Below the pieces are notes generated by a model, which had not been told where the DNA came from, did no database searches, and saw only the letters and a program-made list of their open reading frames with translations. Below, one piece after another: positions 8,486-16,208 of a stretch of DNA of 48,204 nt. Origin of the DNA: Candidatus Poribacteria bacterium (GTDB taxonomy: Bacteria; Poribacteria; WGA-4E; PCPOR2b). The stretch spans positions 1-48,204 of the forward strand of contig JAJDUM010000041.1 in NCBI GenBank assembly GCA_022826645.1. Direction: 5' to 3'. Positions within the stretch are counted from its first letter, which is position 1; every line of letters begins with the position of its first letter. The position numbers and the translations under genes were made by a program.

Positions 8486-9419
8486 GTGTTAAATCCAAAG
8501 TATCCGACGATTGAACATGAATAGGCTGCCGAAACCATCGTGCATTTTTTCGCTGCGTTCCCAGTGGTTGAGGCCGTAATCCTTACCTGCTCCTGCGCAC
8601 GAGGCAAAGCCAGCAGGGACAGTTGTTTGGATATGGCGGTTCTTGTTCGACCAGAAATTTTTGCGACGAAACAAGAGAAACTTGCAGAACAGTGGCGTGA
8701 ATTCTACGAGCAGGCAGATGTCTTCAAAAAACTTCAACAGGTCGGGAAATACTCACACGTTGACTTGGAGTTTTTTGATGGAGATTTTGTTCCTGAACCA
8801 CACGGTTGGACCTCTGGAGCCGACGGGTTTGAGCTAGAAATCGGAAACTATTTGGTGTACAGTGTTCCGCTCTGGAAAAGTAGCGATTACCTCGATAGTC
8901 TCAAAGCCCAATGGTTCCCCTACTATGATGAAACTTCTCGACGAGAAAGATTAGCGATGGTGCGCCGTTACTGTCTCAATAATCTTGATCACATCCCACT
9001 ATATGTGAATCGAGGCTTATACTTTCAAGCCTTTGATCGACTGTACAATACCATCGGGGAATTTCTTCAAGCACTGTTCATCGCCCATCGAACCTATCCT
9101 ATCGCCTACGATAAATGGATCCGTGAACAGGTGGAAGACATTCTGGGACTACTACATTGTCAGATAAATGTAGCACAGAGTGTATAAGGTTTCAGAACAT
9201 AAATTGGTAATTCTATGTTCCCCAGGCCCGGTAGGTGCGGTTTGTAACCGCACCGGACATCGCAATGAAGGTGATTATCATAATTTATTTGACAGAGCAC
9301 TACCCAAACTTTATCAAAAATTGGTAAAGTTCTTTGAGATTGCATCCTTCGAGAGCCAAGAGATCGCTGCTAACGCGAAAGCTTTGGCATATCTGTTAGA
9401 CAAATATGCGTCAGAGTGA
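8486..9419 (+). pseudogene. Nucleotidyltransferase-like gene broken by an amber codon and an insertion
   Basis: The reading frame begins at GTG 8486, giving VLNPKYPTIEHE (V as initiator Met), and meets TAG at 8522-8524. It continues in the same frame with AAETIVHFF and the nucleotidyltransferase-like segment LTCSCARGKASRDSCLD. This resembles the GS-x(10)-D-x-D site of polymerase-beta-type nucleotidyltransferases, but Cys replaces Gly and the first Asp. The body runs without interruption to DILGL near 9151. There a 151-bp insertion shifts the frame, and the expected ending (LPKLYQKLVKFFEIAS onward) resumes at 9300 in another frame and stops at 9419. A shortened product from GTG 8540 to 9187 is possible. 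Other genes here end in TAG, so recoding is unlikely. The gene lies 10 bp after proB and was probably in its operon. Confidence 0.7.
9153..9303 (+). mobile_element. MITE-like 151-bp insertion with inverted ends and 5-bp target duplication
   Basis: The insertion interrupts the nucleotidyltransferase-like gene between codons that are contiguous in the reconstructed protein. It is bracketed by a 5-bp direct repeat ACTAC at 9148-9152 and 9299-9303. Near each end is an imperfect inverted repeat, TGTCAGATAAAT (9158-9169) against the reverse complement TGTCAAATAAAT (9283-9294), matching 11 of 12 bases. In the middle is a perfect 9-bp palindrome: GGTGCGGTT at 9234-9242 and AACCGCACC at 9246-9254, with a TGT loop. 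It has no coding capacity of its own. I saw no second copy in this window. Confidence 0.65.
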
Positions 9420-9465
9420 TTAATTTGCTGAGACGTTTTGAGTAGGAAAGCGAACAGCACATAAT

Positions 9466-9503
9466 AAAAAACGGGCTTCACAGATTAAATCTCTGAAGCC
9501 CGT
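9466..9503 (-). terminator. Terminator between the broken gene and the peroxiredoxin gene
   Basis: ACGGGCTTCA (9471-9480) pairs with TGAAGCCCGT (9494-9503). On the minus strand five T residues follow the stem, so it serves the peroxiredoxin gene best. Placed between convergent genes, it may also stop plus-strand transcripts. Confidence 0.85.
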
Positions 9504-9543
9504 CAATCATTTTAATATCTCAACTTGAATTTGGAATATCAAT

Positions 9544-10011
9544 CTAATTCAATTTATCCAGCTCACTCAACACCTGATTTACCGCAAGGGTGTTGTCCGG
9601 TGGTGCATCTTCGACATGCTTGAAAGCGATATTGCCTGCCGTATCAATGATGATAACACCGCGATTCGTGATGCCGACCTCTTCAAGAGCCATCCCAAAC
9701 TGTTTTGATACTTCAAGATTCATGTCGGCAAGGAGCGGGAATTTAACGCCACCAAGATCCTCGCTCCACGCTTTATGTGCAAATGCTGAATCACGGTTTA
9801 TTGCGATAATCTCAGCATTTTTCGCGCGAATCTCATCAACCTTTTCATTAAAATCGGGAATTTGTTCGGAGCAAACCGGGGAGAAATCGAGCGGGTAAAA
9901 GATTACCACCAAGTTCTTACCCTTGAAGTTGTCCAGAGAAACCTCTGTATCCTCAGAACCAAGAGTACCAGCGAGTGTAAAATCAGGTGCGGCACTTCCT
10001 ACATCTGCCAT
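9544..10011 (-). CDS. AhpC/TSA-family 1-Cys peroxiredoxin
   Basis: A 155-residue thiol peroxidase that should reduce hydrogen peroxide or organic peroxides in the cytoplasm. The thioredoxin-fold start APDFTL (8-13) and the active-site segment FYPLDFSPVCSEQ put the peroxidatic cysteine at C47, preceded by the usual proline. No other cysteine occurs, so it must be a 1-Cys type (AhpE-like) that needs an outside thiol for recycling. The start is the ATG at 10011, with AGGAGG about 9 bases upstream. An in-frame start 23 codons earlier would lie in the leader and lacks family similarity. A promoter lies at 10081-10109. The glutaredoxin-like gene upstream on the same strand could supply reducing power, but that is only suggested by position. 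Confidence 0.92.
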   Translation of the reverse strand: MADVGSAAPDFTLAGTLGSEDTEVSLDNFKGKNLVVIFYPLDFSPVCSEQIPDFNEKVDEIRAKNAEIIAINRDSAFAHKAWSEDLGGVKFPLLADMNLEVSKQFGMALEEVGITNRGVIIIDTAGNIAFKHVEDAPPDNTLAVNQVLSELDKLN

Positions 10012-10080
10012 ATGAGTGTACCTCCTCATAAAAAAATTTGTTGTGATTCGATAGTCGAAACAGCTATTTTTGCGCCGCAA

Positions 10081-10109
10081 AGTCTATCACAAATTTATAG
10101 GTGTGTCAA
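10081..10109 (-). promoter_or_regulatory. Promoter of the peroxiredoxin gene
   Basis: On the minus strand, TTGACA (10109-10104) and TAGACT (10086-10081) are 17 bases apart, about 70 bases upstream of the peroxiredoxin ATG. Confidence 0.65.
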
Positions 10110-10200
10110 GTAGAGAGTTAGGGGCATTTAATTCTTCTGGCTGCGCAAGTTGTTCTGAATCCCGCCTTAGATGTATCCGGAATGCCCCGCTTACGCTGTA

Positions 10201-10214
10201 GGAGGCAATCCTCC
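10201..10214. repeat. Short palindrome in an intergenic stretch
   Basis: GGAGG and CCTCC flank a CAAT loop. It lies in the roughly 220-bp gap (10110-10327) between the peroxiredoxin promoter and the glutaredoxin-like gene. I find no convincing gene there; a frame overlapping the end of the glutaredoxin-like gene has no recognisable features. Confidence 0.3.
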
Positions 10215-10327
10215 GTCTATCAGCCAAAATTAGCCAAAAAACGGAAAACTCACTCGTCCTAGTGGAGAGCAGCCGGATCCACTTACGCCCCTGCTGCGAT
10301 ACATAAGACCGAGACATTCTGTGTGAA

Positions 10328-10618
10328 CTATTTTCGCCCCTCACACGCTTTGTTGATGAACCACCGTCGCCATCGCTGCCAGATCAATTTTCGCTTAAGG
10401 GCTTTTGCATGGATTCGATGCACAAACAACCGCTCCCCTTCCAACTCAAGCACAGGGATCAGTTCTTTATATCTTGTGAATAGCCCCAAATTCGATGTGA
10501 TGTCAATTTCTTGAATTTCGATTGGAAACTGCGCTGCGAGTGGTTCAAGGGATTCCTTCGCTTCATCACAAAGAGGACAATCCGCTTTCGTGTAGAGTTG
10601 GAGTTTGATTTTACCCAT
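10328..10618 (-). CDS. Glutaredoxin/thioredoxin-like protein (DUF836 type)
   Basis: A 96-residue small thioredoxin-fold protein. Beta strand KLQLYTKADCPLCDEAKESL carries a CxxC redox pair at C14 and C17 (CPLC). The family's cis-proline region appears as LIPVLELEGERLF. The tail is rich in K, R and W (LKRKLIWQRWRRWF), suggesting nucleic-acid or membrane contact, or simply a basic end. It should carry out thiol-disulfide exchange in the cytoplasm. The specific partner is unknown. The ribosome binding site (GAGAG) is modest. Confidence 0.85.
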   Translation of the reverse strand: MGKIKLQLYTKADCPLCDEAKESLEPLAAQFPIEIQEIDITSNLGLFTRYKELIPVLELEGERLFVHRIHAKALKRKLIWQRWRRWFINKACEGRK

Positions 10619-10750
10619 TGATTGGATCTCTCAGGTTTTATGGCCGTGTATCAGGCTTATAGAGCGATGGGGGAATAGACAGCAATCAGAGACATCTCTA
10701 TTTTGGCAGAAGTATGTATCAGCGTCAAATCTTTTTAGGTTCATTCTGGC

Positions 10751-10779
10751 TTGACATGGGGGCTACCATGCAGTATAAT
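10751..10779 (+). promoter_or_regulatory. Perfect consensus promoter of the argF-thrC operon
   Basis: TTGACA at 10751-10756 and TATAAT at 10774-10779 are separated by 17 bases. Because this promoter occupies the upstream part of the open frame, it rules out starts at 10751 and makes 10781 unlikely, supporting the ATG at 10811. Confidence 0.85.
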
Positions 10780-10810
10780 CATGGCTTTCAAACTTTTTGG
10801 GAGACCTATC

Positions 10811-11725
10811 ATGGATCTTGTTACGCTAAAAAATTGGTCGACGGAAGATGTGATTGAGGTTGTTGAGCGCAGCATCGCAATCAAAAACAGTCCAGAACAA
10901 TATGCGAATGCGGTGAGCCAGCGCAGCCTTGCTATGCTGTTCCAGAAAACTTCGACCCGAACCCGCTGTGCCGGGGAAGTCGGCATGACTCAACTGGGTG
11001 GACATGCAGTTTTTTTGGATTGGCGCGCTACCAACTTCGCACTCGCGGATTTACGGGATGAAATTCGTGTGCTATCAGCGTACTCGGACGCAATCCTTGC
11101 GCGTTTCCTCAAGCATACTGATGTCGTAAAAGCAGCCGAGAGCGCGACGGTTCCTCTCATCAATGGGTGCTGTGACCGTTACCATCCGACGCAAGCAATC
11201 GGTGACTTGATGACCATACAGGAAAAATTGGGGCGTATCGAAGGCGTAAAACTTACTTACGTCGGAGTACACAATAACGTGTGCAATTCGTTGATTACCG
11301 CCGGGCTAAAGACAGGTATGGAAGTAACTGTCGTTGCACCAGAGATGAATCCTGCGGCTGTCGATGAGGAACTCTATGAAGCAGCGCGGAAAGCAGGCAC
11401 TTATAAGACATCAGACCAACTTCACCGAGTGGTTGCAAACAGCGATGTTGTTTACACGGACACCTGGGTTGATATGGAGTTTTTCACCGATCCAGCGTTT
11501 GAGGAGGAGAAGGAACGCCGCATTGAGACACTTTCTCCCTATCAGTTAAACGCAGAGTTACTCGCAGGGCAGGATGTTCTAGTTATGCACTGTCTGCCCG
11601 CCCATCGTGGTTACGAGATTTCCGGTGAAATCGTCGAAGATCCGCGATCCATCATGTTTGATCAGTCGGAGAACCGACTTCACAGTATGAAAGGATTGAT
11701 TCTAACATTATTGGGAGCACTATGA
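10811..11725 (+). CDS. argF: Ornithine carbamoyltransferase-family enzyme with altered substrate loop
   Basis: A 304-residue transcarbamylase. The carbamoyl-phosphate motif STRTR (48-52), HPTQ (125-128) and HCLPA (260-264) are intact, so it should transfer carbamoyl groups. The ornithine-binding parts differ. The usual SMG loop after DxW reads DTWVDME (217-223), and the 80s loop reads RATNFALADLRDEIRVL (72-88) in place of the usual glycine-rich DTARVL segment. The natural acceptor could therefore be ornithine or an N-acylated or related amine; I keep argF as the closest name. The start at 10811 has GGGAG upstream and a perfect promoter before it. Its last four bases overlap thrC (ATGA). Confidence 0.85.
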   Translation: MDLVTLKNWSTEDVIEVVERSIAIKNSPEQYANAVSQRSLAMLFQKTSTRTRCAGEVGMTQLGGHAVFLDWRATNFALADLRDEIRVLSAYSDAILARFLKHTDVVKAAESATVPLINGCCDRYHPTQAIGDLMTIQEKLGRIEGVKLTYVGVHNNVCNSLITAGLKTGMEVTVVAPEMNPAAVDEELYEAARKAGTYKTSDQLHRVVANSDVVYTDTWVDMEFFTDPAFEEEKERRIETLSPYQLNAELLAGQDVLVMHCLPAHRGYEISGEIVEDPRSIMFDQSENRLHSMKGLILTLLGAL

Positions 11726-12870
11726 GTTATTTCACTCACCTCGAATGCAGCCGTTGCGCCCAAACCTACGATTCCAACCTTCCACAGAACTTGTGCAAGG
11801 AGTGTGGGAAGCCGCTATTCCCACGTTATGCGTTGGATGAGATAGCTCAAACTTGGGACAAATCGTCTCTTGCCCAACGTGAGCTATCAATGTGGCGATA
11901 TGCTGAACTTCTGCCCGTGATTCACCCCGACAACATTGTCTCCCTCAGCGAAGCGATGACGCCGCTGCTCCCAACACAGCGACTCGCTGCTTCTTTAGGT
12001 CTCCAAGCATTGTGGGTGAAAGATGAATCTCGCCTACCAACTGGCAGCTTTAAGGCACGCGGGTTGGCAATGGCGGTATCTAAAGCCAAAGAGTTGGGAT
12101 TGACCAAACTCGCAATCCCGTCCGCTGGTAACGCCGCGACTGCGCTATCGAGCTATGCAGCGCAAGCGGGGATGGAGGCGCATATCTTTATGCCCAAAGA
12201 TGTTCCTCCGTTTAACCGTAACACGTGTAAACTCGCGGGTTCAAACGTTACCCTCATCGATGGGTTGATTACTGATGCGGGAAAAATCGTTGCCGAGCGC
12301 AAGGAAGATGAAGGTTGGTTTGACGTTTCAACGCTCAAGGAACCGTATCGCGTTGAAGGAAAAAAGACCATGGGGCTTGAGATTGCGGAACAGTTCAATT
12401 GGCAACTGCCCGATGTCATTATCTATCCTACGGGTGGAGGCACAGGGATTGTCGGAATGTGGAAGGTGTTTCAAGAGTTGGAAGCGATCGGATGGATTGA
12501 CGGGAAACGCCCGCGCATGATCTGCGTACAATCAACTGGATGTGCCCCAATCGTCAAAGCGTGGCAGGACGGGGCACCTGAAGCTGAACCGTGGATAAAC
12601 GCGCAGACAAGCGCAGCGGGGTTGCGGGTGCCGCAGGCTGTCGGTGATTTCTTGATTCTTGACGCCATCTACCAGAGCGGTGGGGCTGCAATAGCTGTCA
12701 CCGATGACGAAATACAAGCGGCAATGGCGACTCTAGCGACATGCGAAGGCATTTTGGCATGTCCTGAAGGTGCAGCAACTGTTGCGGGACTCCCTAAATT
12801 AGTGGCATCTGGGGAAATCCAGCCCGAAAACAGAGTGGTACTGTTCAATACAGGTGGATATCAGGCCTGA
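11722..12870 (+). CDS. thrC: Threonine synthase
   Basis: A 382-residue fold-type II PLP enzyme converting O-phosphohomoserine to threonine. It opens with a zinc-ribbon-like pair of CxxC motifs (C9/C12 and C25/C28). The PLP lysine K111 lies in TGSFKARG, followed by SAGNAATAL and the glycine loop PTGGGTG that holds the phosphate. The architecture matches the class with a short N-terminus. Its start overlaps the argF-type stop by four bases (ATGA), so the two are translationally coupled. Its substrate is made by the ThrB encoded at 5016. Confidence 0.94.
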   Translation: MSYFTHLECSRCAQTYDSNLPQNLCKECGKPLFPRYALDEIAQTWDKSSLAQRELSMWRYAELLPVIHPDNIVSLSEAMTPLLPTQRLAASLGLQALWVKDESRLPTGSFKARGLAMAVSKAKELGLTKLAIPSAGNAATALSSYAAQAGMEAHIFMPKDVPPFNRNTCKLAGSNVTLIDGLITDAGKIVAERKEDEGWFDVSTLKEPYRVEGKKTMGLEIAEQFNWQLPDVIIYPTGGGTGIVGMWKVFQELEAIGWIDGKRPRMICVQSTGCAPIVKAWQDGAPEAEPWINAQTSAAGLRVPQAVGDFLILDAIYQSGGAAIAVTDDEIQAAMATLATCEGILACPEGAATVAGLPKLVASGEIQPENRVVLFNTGGYQA

Positions 12871-12911
12871 ATCCTCCTGTCAATTTTTCATTCCAAACGT
12901 AGACAAAAACT

Positions 12912-13697
12912 ATGAACGAGACAACATCAATTCTTGAAACGACCAAACTGACCAAGCATTTTGGTGGCGTGACCGCGGTATCAAATATTGATATATCTGT
13001 GCAAGAAGGGCAGATTGCCAGCCTCATTGGTCCCAACGGCGCAGGCAAAACGACACTTTTTAACTGTGTCACGGGCTTGGAACGTCCATCCGAAGGTAGC
13101 GTCAAGTTTCAAGATCGCGACATTGTTGCCCTGCGACCGGATCAGATCGCAGAAATTGGAATGGCACGAACATTTCAAAACATCCGTTTGTTTTCTCAAC
13201 TGACGGTCTTGGATAATGTAAAAATCGGTAGGCACTGCCGGTCAAAAAGCCGCCTCTGGAACTCCGTCAGCCGCAACCAAAAACAGCGTCAAGAAGAATC
13301 ACAAATCACGTCGCATGCGTTTCAGCAACTCAGCTTCGTTGGACTGGAAGGATTTCGTGACCAACTCGCCGGTAATCTTTCCTATGGAGATCAGCGGCGG
13401 GTTGAAATTGCACGGGCGTTAGCAATGGGCCCAAAATTGCTTCTTTTGGACGAACCCGCGGCGGGCATGAACCCGCAGGAAACACAACAGTTGATAGAAC
13501 TCATCCATGCGATCCGTGAACAAGGAATCACGATCTTGTTGATCGAACACGACATGAAAATGGTTATGCAGATTTCGGACTGGGTTACTGTAATCGCTCA
13601 GGGAGAAAAGATTAGTGCCGGTGAACCTGAAGCCGTTCAAAACGATGAGCGTGTCATCAAAGCTTACCTCGGGGAATCCTACGATGCTCAGACTTAA
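12912..13697 (+). CDS. livG: Branched-chain amino-acid ABC transporter ATPase LivG
   Basis: A 261-residue ABC ATPase of the LIV type. The P-loop is GPNGAGKT (40-47), the Q-loop region FQNIRLF follows (88-94), the signature is LSYGDQRR (156-163), Walker B is LLLLDEP (176-182) and the switch histidine is H213. The AAGMNPQE segment after Walker B is typical of LivG. It should dimerise with LivF and drive LivH-LivM. The matching permease and binding-protein genes are not adjacent but lie 7.5-11 kb downstream. It follows thrC by 41 bp. Confidence 0.93.
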   Translation: MNETTSILETTKLTKHFGGVTAVSNIDISVQEGQIASLIGPNGAGKTTLFNCVTGLERPSEGSVKFQDRDIVALRPDQIAEIGMARTFQNIRLFSQLTVLDNVKIGRHCRSKSRLWNSVSRNQKQRQEESQITSHAFQQLSFVGLEGFRDQLAGNLSYGDQRRVEIARALAMGPKLLLLDEPAAGMNPQETQQLIELIHAIREQGITILLIEHDMKMVMQISDWVTVIAQGEKISAGEPEAVQNDERVIKAYLGESYDAQT

Positions 13698-14388
13698 CGA
13701 GATTCACACCTACTATGGCAATATCCGCGCTATCAGAGGAGTCTCACTTTACGTTGAAGACGGGGAAATGGTCTGTCTGATTGGAGCAAACGGCGCGGGT
13801 AAATCAACGACGCTGATGACGATATCTGGCCTGCATCGCCCTGTGCAAGGCACAATTACATTCGAGGGGGAAGATTTAGCCGAAGTCTCAGCGGAAAAAC
13901 GCGTTGAATTGGGAATTTCGCAAGTCCCCGAGGGCCGGCTCATCTTTGCTGACATGACGGTGTTAGAAAATCTCGAACTTGGCGCATTCTTGCGTAAGGA
14001 TACACCCATCATCAAAGAAGATCTTGACCGAGTTTTCGATCTTTTTCCAGTTTTACGCGAACGAAGAACGCAGCAGGGCGGCACATTGAGTGGTGGCGAA
14101 CAGCAAATGCTGGCTATTGGTCGTGCGCTTATGTCACATCCCCGTCTCTTGCTGCTCGATGAACCTTCGCTTGGACTTGCACCGCTTCTGGTTGAGCAGA
14201 TTTTTGAGATAATCCAAGAAATCAATAACCAAGGCACCACTATTCTTCTGGTTGAGCAGAACGCGTATCTCGCCTTGCAGACTACCCACCGTGGCTACGT
14301 TATGGAGACAGGGGAGATTGCTATTGAAGGCACATCAGCGGAACTTCTGAACGATGCACGAGTACGGGAGGCGTATCTGGGGGAATAG
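13684..14388 (+). CDS. livF: Branched-chain amino-acid ABC transporter ATPase LivF
   Basis: A 234-residue ABC ATPase. The P-loop is GANGAGKS (34-41), VPEGRLIF (81-88) is the usual LivF segment, the signature is LSGGEQQ (135-141) and Walker B is LLLLDEP (155-161). The ATG at 13684 overlaps the end of livG by 14 bp and gives the family's normal N-terminus (MLRLNEIHTYYG). An earlier in-frame start would add 23 unrelated residues. It pairs with LivG to energise LIV-type import. Confidence 0.93.
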   Translation: MLRLNEIHTYYGNIRAIRGVSLYVEDGEMVCLIGANGAGKSTTLMTISGLHRPVQGTITFEGEDLAEVSAEKRVELGISQVPEGRLIFADMTVLENLELGAFLRKDTPIIKEDLDRVFDLFPVLRERRTQQGGTLSGGEQQMLAIGRALMSHPRLLLLDEPSLGLAPLLVEQIFEIIQEINNQGTTILLVEQNAYLALQTTHRGYVMETGEIAIEGTSAELLNDARVREAYLGE

Positions 14389-14401
14389 CGGTGAACCGCT
14401 T

Positions 14402-14941
14402 TCAACCGTATGAAGATAGGATGGTGTCATTCGATGCCTGTGGGTCTCCGGCGTAAAGGTGCCGTTTACTTTTAGTGCCTTGCTGGACGCCTACCTCTCT
14501 CTCAATAGCATATGGTCTGTTGTCGCTGATTTGTTCCCAAATGAGAATGCCCACAGCAAGTACAAGAACAACAGCACAGCAGATAATCCCCCACTTTCCC
14601 TTCAAGATCTCCATAGATAGGAATAGCATACCGATTAACACACCAAATATTCCACTCGAGATACTTCCCATTACCAAAGAATACAGCCCAAGAGAAATAA
14701 GGACCACTGAAACTACAAGCCCGATGGGTTTTCTGATTGCCATCACTTTGTCTCTGATGGAACGGATATGTAGCAAGAGGTTTAACAGCATCAAACCAAT
14801 GCATGCGGCCCCCATGTGTAGAGCACCTTCAGTGTCTCCTTCTTGCCAGAAAGATAGTGTAAAGAAAAAAGTTATCGCCACCGGTGTATACTGTAGGATG
14901 CGTAGGACAGAACGAATTTTATCTTTGCCTAGGCTTAGCAT
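14402..14941 (-). CDS. Multi-pass membrane protein of unknown function
   Basis: A 179-residue protein with about five hydrophobic segments (near residues 15-32, 41-58, 73-90, 95-111 and 117-135) and a polar C-terminal tail. I do not recognise a family. AAAGGAG seven bases before the ATG supports the minus-strand reading. A long plus-strand frame on the same DNA (14475-14957) lacks such support and is best seen as its shadow. It converges with livF, ending 13 bp from livF's stop codon. No active-site motif is visible. Confidence 0.7.
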   Translation of the reverse strand: MLSLGKDKIRSVLRILQYTPVAITFFFTLSFWQEGDTEGALHMGAACIGLMLLNLLLHIRSIRDKVMAIRKPIGLVVSVVLISLGLYSLVMGSISSGIFGVLIGMLFLSMEILKGKWGIICCAVVLVLAVGILIWEQISDNRPYAIEREVGVQQGTKSKRHLYAGDPQASNDTILSSYG

Positions 14942-15108
14942 GACACTTCTCCTTTGATTTTGTCTACTTTGGTGGAAGGACCGAGTTGCTCTATCGCCTC
15001 ACAAACATTCCAATCTATTGTACTAGCGCGACAAAGGTCACAAACACAGAACCGTTCCCGTCTCTTTTCGGCTATAACACATTCCGCCCCGCTGGGGCTT
15101 TGATGGTT

Positions 15109-16080
15109 TCAAACCTCTTTATCTTCAAGCCGTGTCCACCCCCGTCCGGGATGGTATGCTCCCGCTCCCTGATAACGCTCTCGGATTTTACGGAATTCTT
15201 CGGGGCTGCGAACTTCCTGCTCCGGGTGGTCGGGATTACGCAGGACAAAGTCGGCTTCTGGTGGGTAGCACGCCATAGTAACGGTTTCCCGTTCCGGCGT
15301 ATAGGATTCTGGACCTTCGTCCGCGTTATTTGGGGCTTCGGCACTTTGGTAGCGCAGATCTACACTCCAGCGCACCTGTTCACTATGATTTTCAAACGAG
15401 GCGTGTGGTGTTAGATTGGTCATGAATAGTACATCCCCTGCCCTCATCTCCATCGGAATGGGGCCCGTGTCTGGAAATTCGTCAGTGGGTATTTCCAAGT
15501 ATCCACCATGCCCCCCGGTATAATGCCGATAAACGCCCCGCCGATGCACCTTGGGCATCACGTAGAGACAACCGTTATTCCGGGTCGAATCAACTAGAGG
15601 AATCCAGCAGGTAACGAGCAGGTGTTTATCACAGTGGGGGAGGAAATAGCCGGAATCTTGATGCCACGGGACCTCACCGCGTTCCCATTCCGGCAGTTTC
15701 GGGCGAATACGATACGCCGAGGCACCGATAATGGTGGGACCGATAAGGCTTTCGACACAAGACAGCAAGGGTGGATGGGTGAGCATACCGAACATTGATG
15801 CGCCGCTAAACCCTCCACCGCCCGAGCCCATGACACCTTTGGTAATCTCTACTGCAGCGTCGAGGTTGGATTTGCTGATACGCCCCAGACGGTTGCCGAA
15901 AGGTTCATTGGCAAAAAGATCTTCTAGCGCACCCTCAGATTGCAAGCGTTTCGCCTCCGCATCGACAATTTCGCTAAGCGCATTTTGGATCGGTTGTAGG
16001 CCTTTTCTCGAAAAGACAGCGGGCTTGACTACATACCCTTCCTCATTAAACTGTTGTAGTTCCGTGCTGGTAAGGCTCAT
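15109..16080 (-). CDS. Phytanoyl-CoA dioxygenase (PhyH)-family oxygenase
   Basis: A 323-residue Fe(II)/2-oxoglutarate-dependent oxygenase. The iron triad is visible: H140 and D142 in PWHQDSGYF, and H226 in TPHASFENH. R237 in VRWSVDLRY is placed to hold 2-oxoglutarate. The N-terminal TELQQFNEEGYVV segment is typical of the family. The substrate is unknown; PhyH relatives in environmental bacteria act on diverse small molecules and natural products. The ATG at 16080 has GGAGG about nine bases upstream and is preferred over an in-frame ATG five codons earlier. It diverges from the CocE-like hydrolase gene. Confidence 0.92.
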   Translation of the reverse strand: MSLTSTELQQFNEEGYVVKPAVFSRKGLQPIQNALSEIVDAEAKRLQSEGALEDLFANEPFGNRLGRISKSNLDAAVEITKGVMGSGGGGFSGASMFGMLTHPPLLSCVESLIGPTIIGASAYRIRPKLPEWERGEVPWHQDSGYFLPHCDKHLLVTCWIPLVDSTRNNGCLYVMPKVHRRGVYRHYTGGHGGYLEIPTDEFPDTGPIPMEMRAGDVLFMTNLTPHASFENHSEQVRWSVDLRYQSAEAPNNADEGPESYTPERETVTMACYPPEADFVLRNPDHPEQEVRSPEEFRKIRERYQGAGAYHPGRGWTRLEDKEV

Positions 16081-16101
16081 CAGTATCCCCTCCAAAAGTG
16101 A

Positions 16102-16130
16102 TTGAATCTGTTATAGCGATCATCTATAAT
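16102..16130 (+). promoter_or_regulatory. Promoter of the CocE-like hydrolase gene
   Basis: TTGAAT (16102-16107) and a consensus TATAAT (16125-16130) are 17 bases apart, about 75 bases before the ATG at 16209. Confidence 0.55.
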
Positions 16131-16208
16131 TGTTAAAAAATAGCGACAGATGATTATGAATATGTCCAGTGTACCAAAATCAAAGTAGAAAAAGCAAGTA
16201 GGAAAAAT

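Noticed and set aside
8522..8524. TAG read through as an amino acid (recoding)
   Set aside because: Other genes here use TAG as a normal stop, no recoding machinery is visible, and the same gene carries a second lesion.
10087..10344. An 85-codon minus-strand frame after the glutaredoxin-like gene
   Set aside because: It overlaps the peroxiredoxin promoter, shows no recognisable motif and has no ribosome binding site of its own.
14475..14957. A 160-codon plus-strand frame opposite the membrane protein at 14402-14941
   Set aside because: No ribosome binding site or family features. The minus-strand frame has AAAGGAG and well-formed membrane segments.
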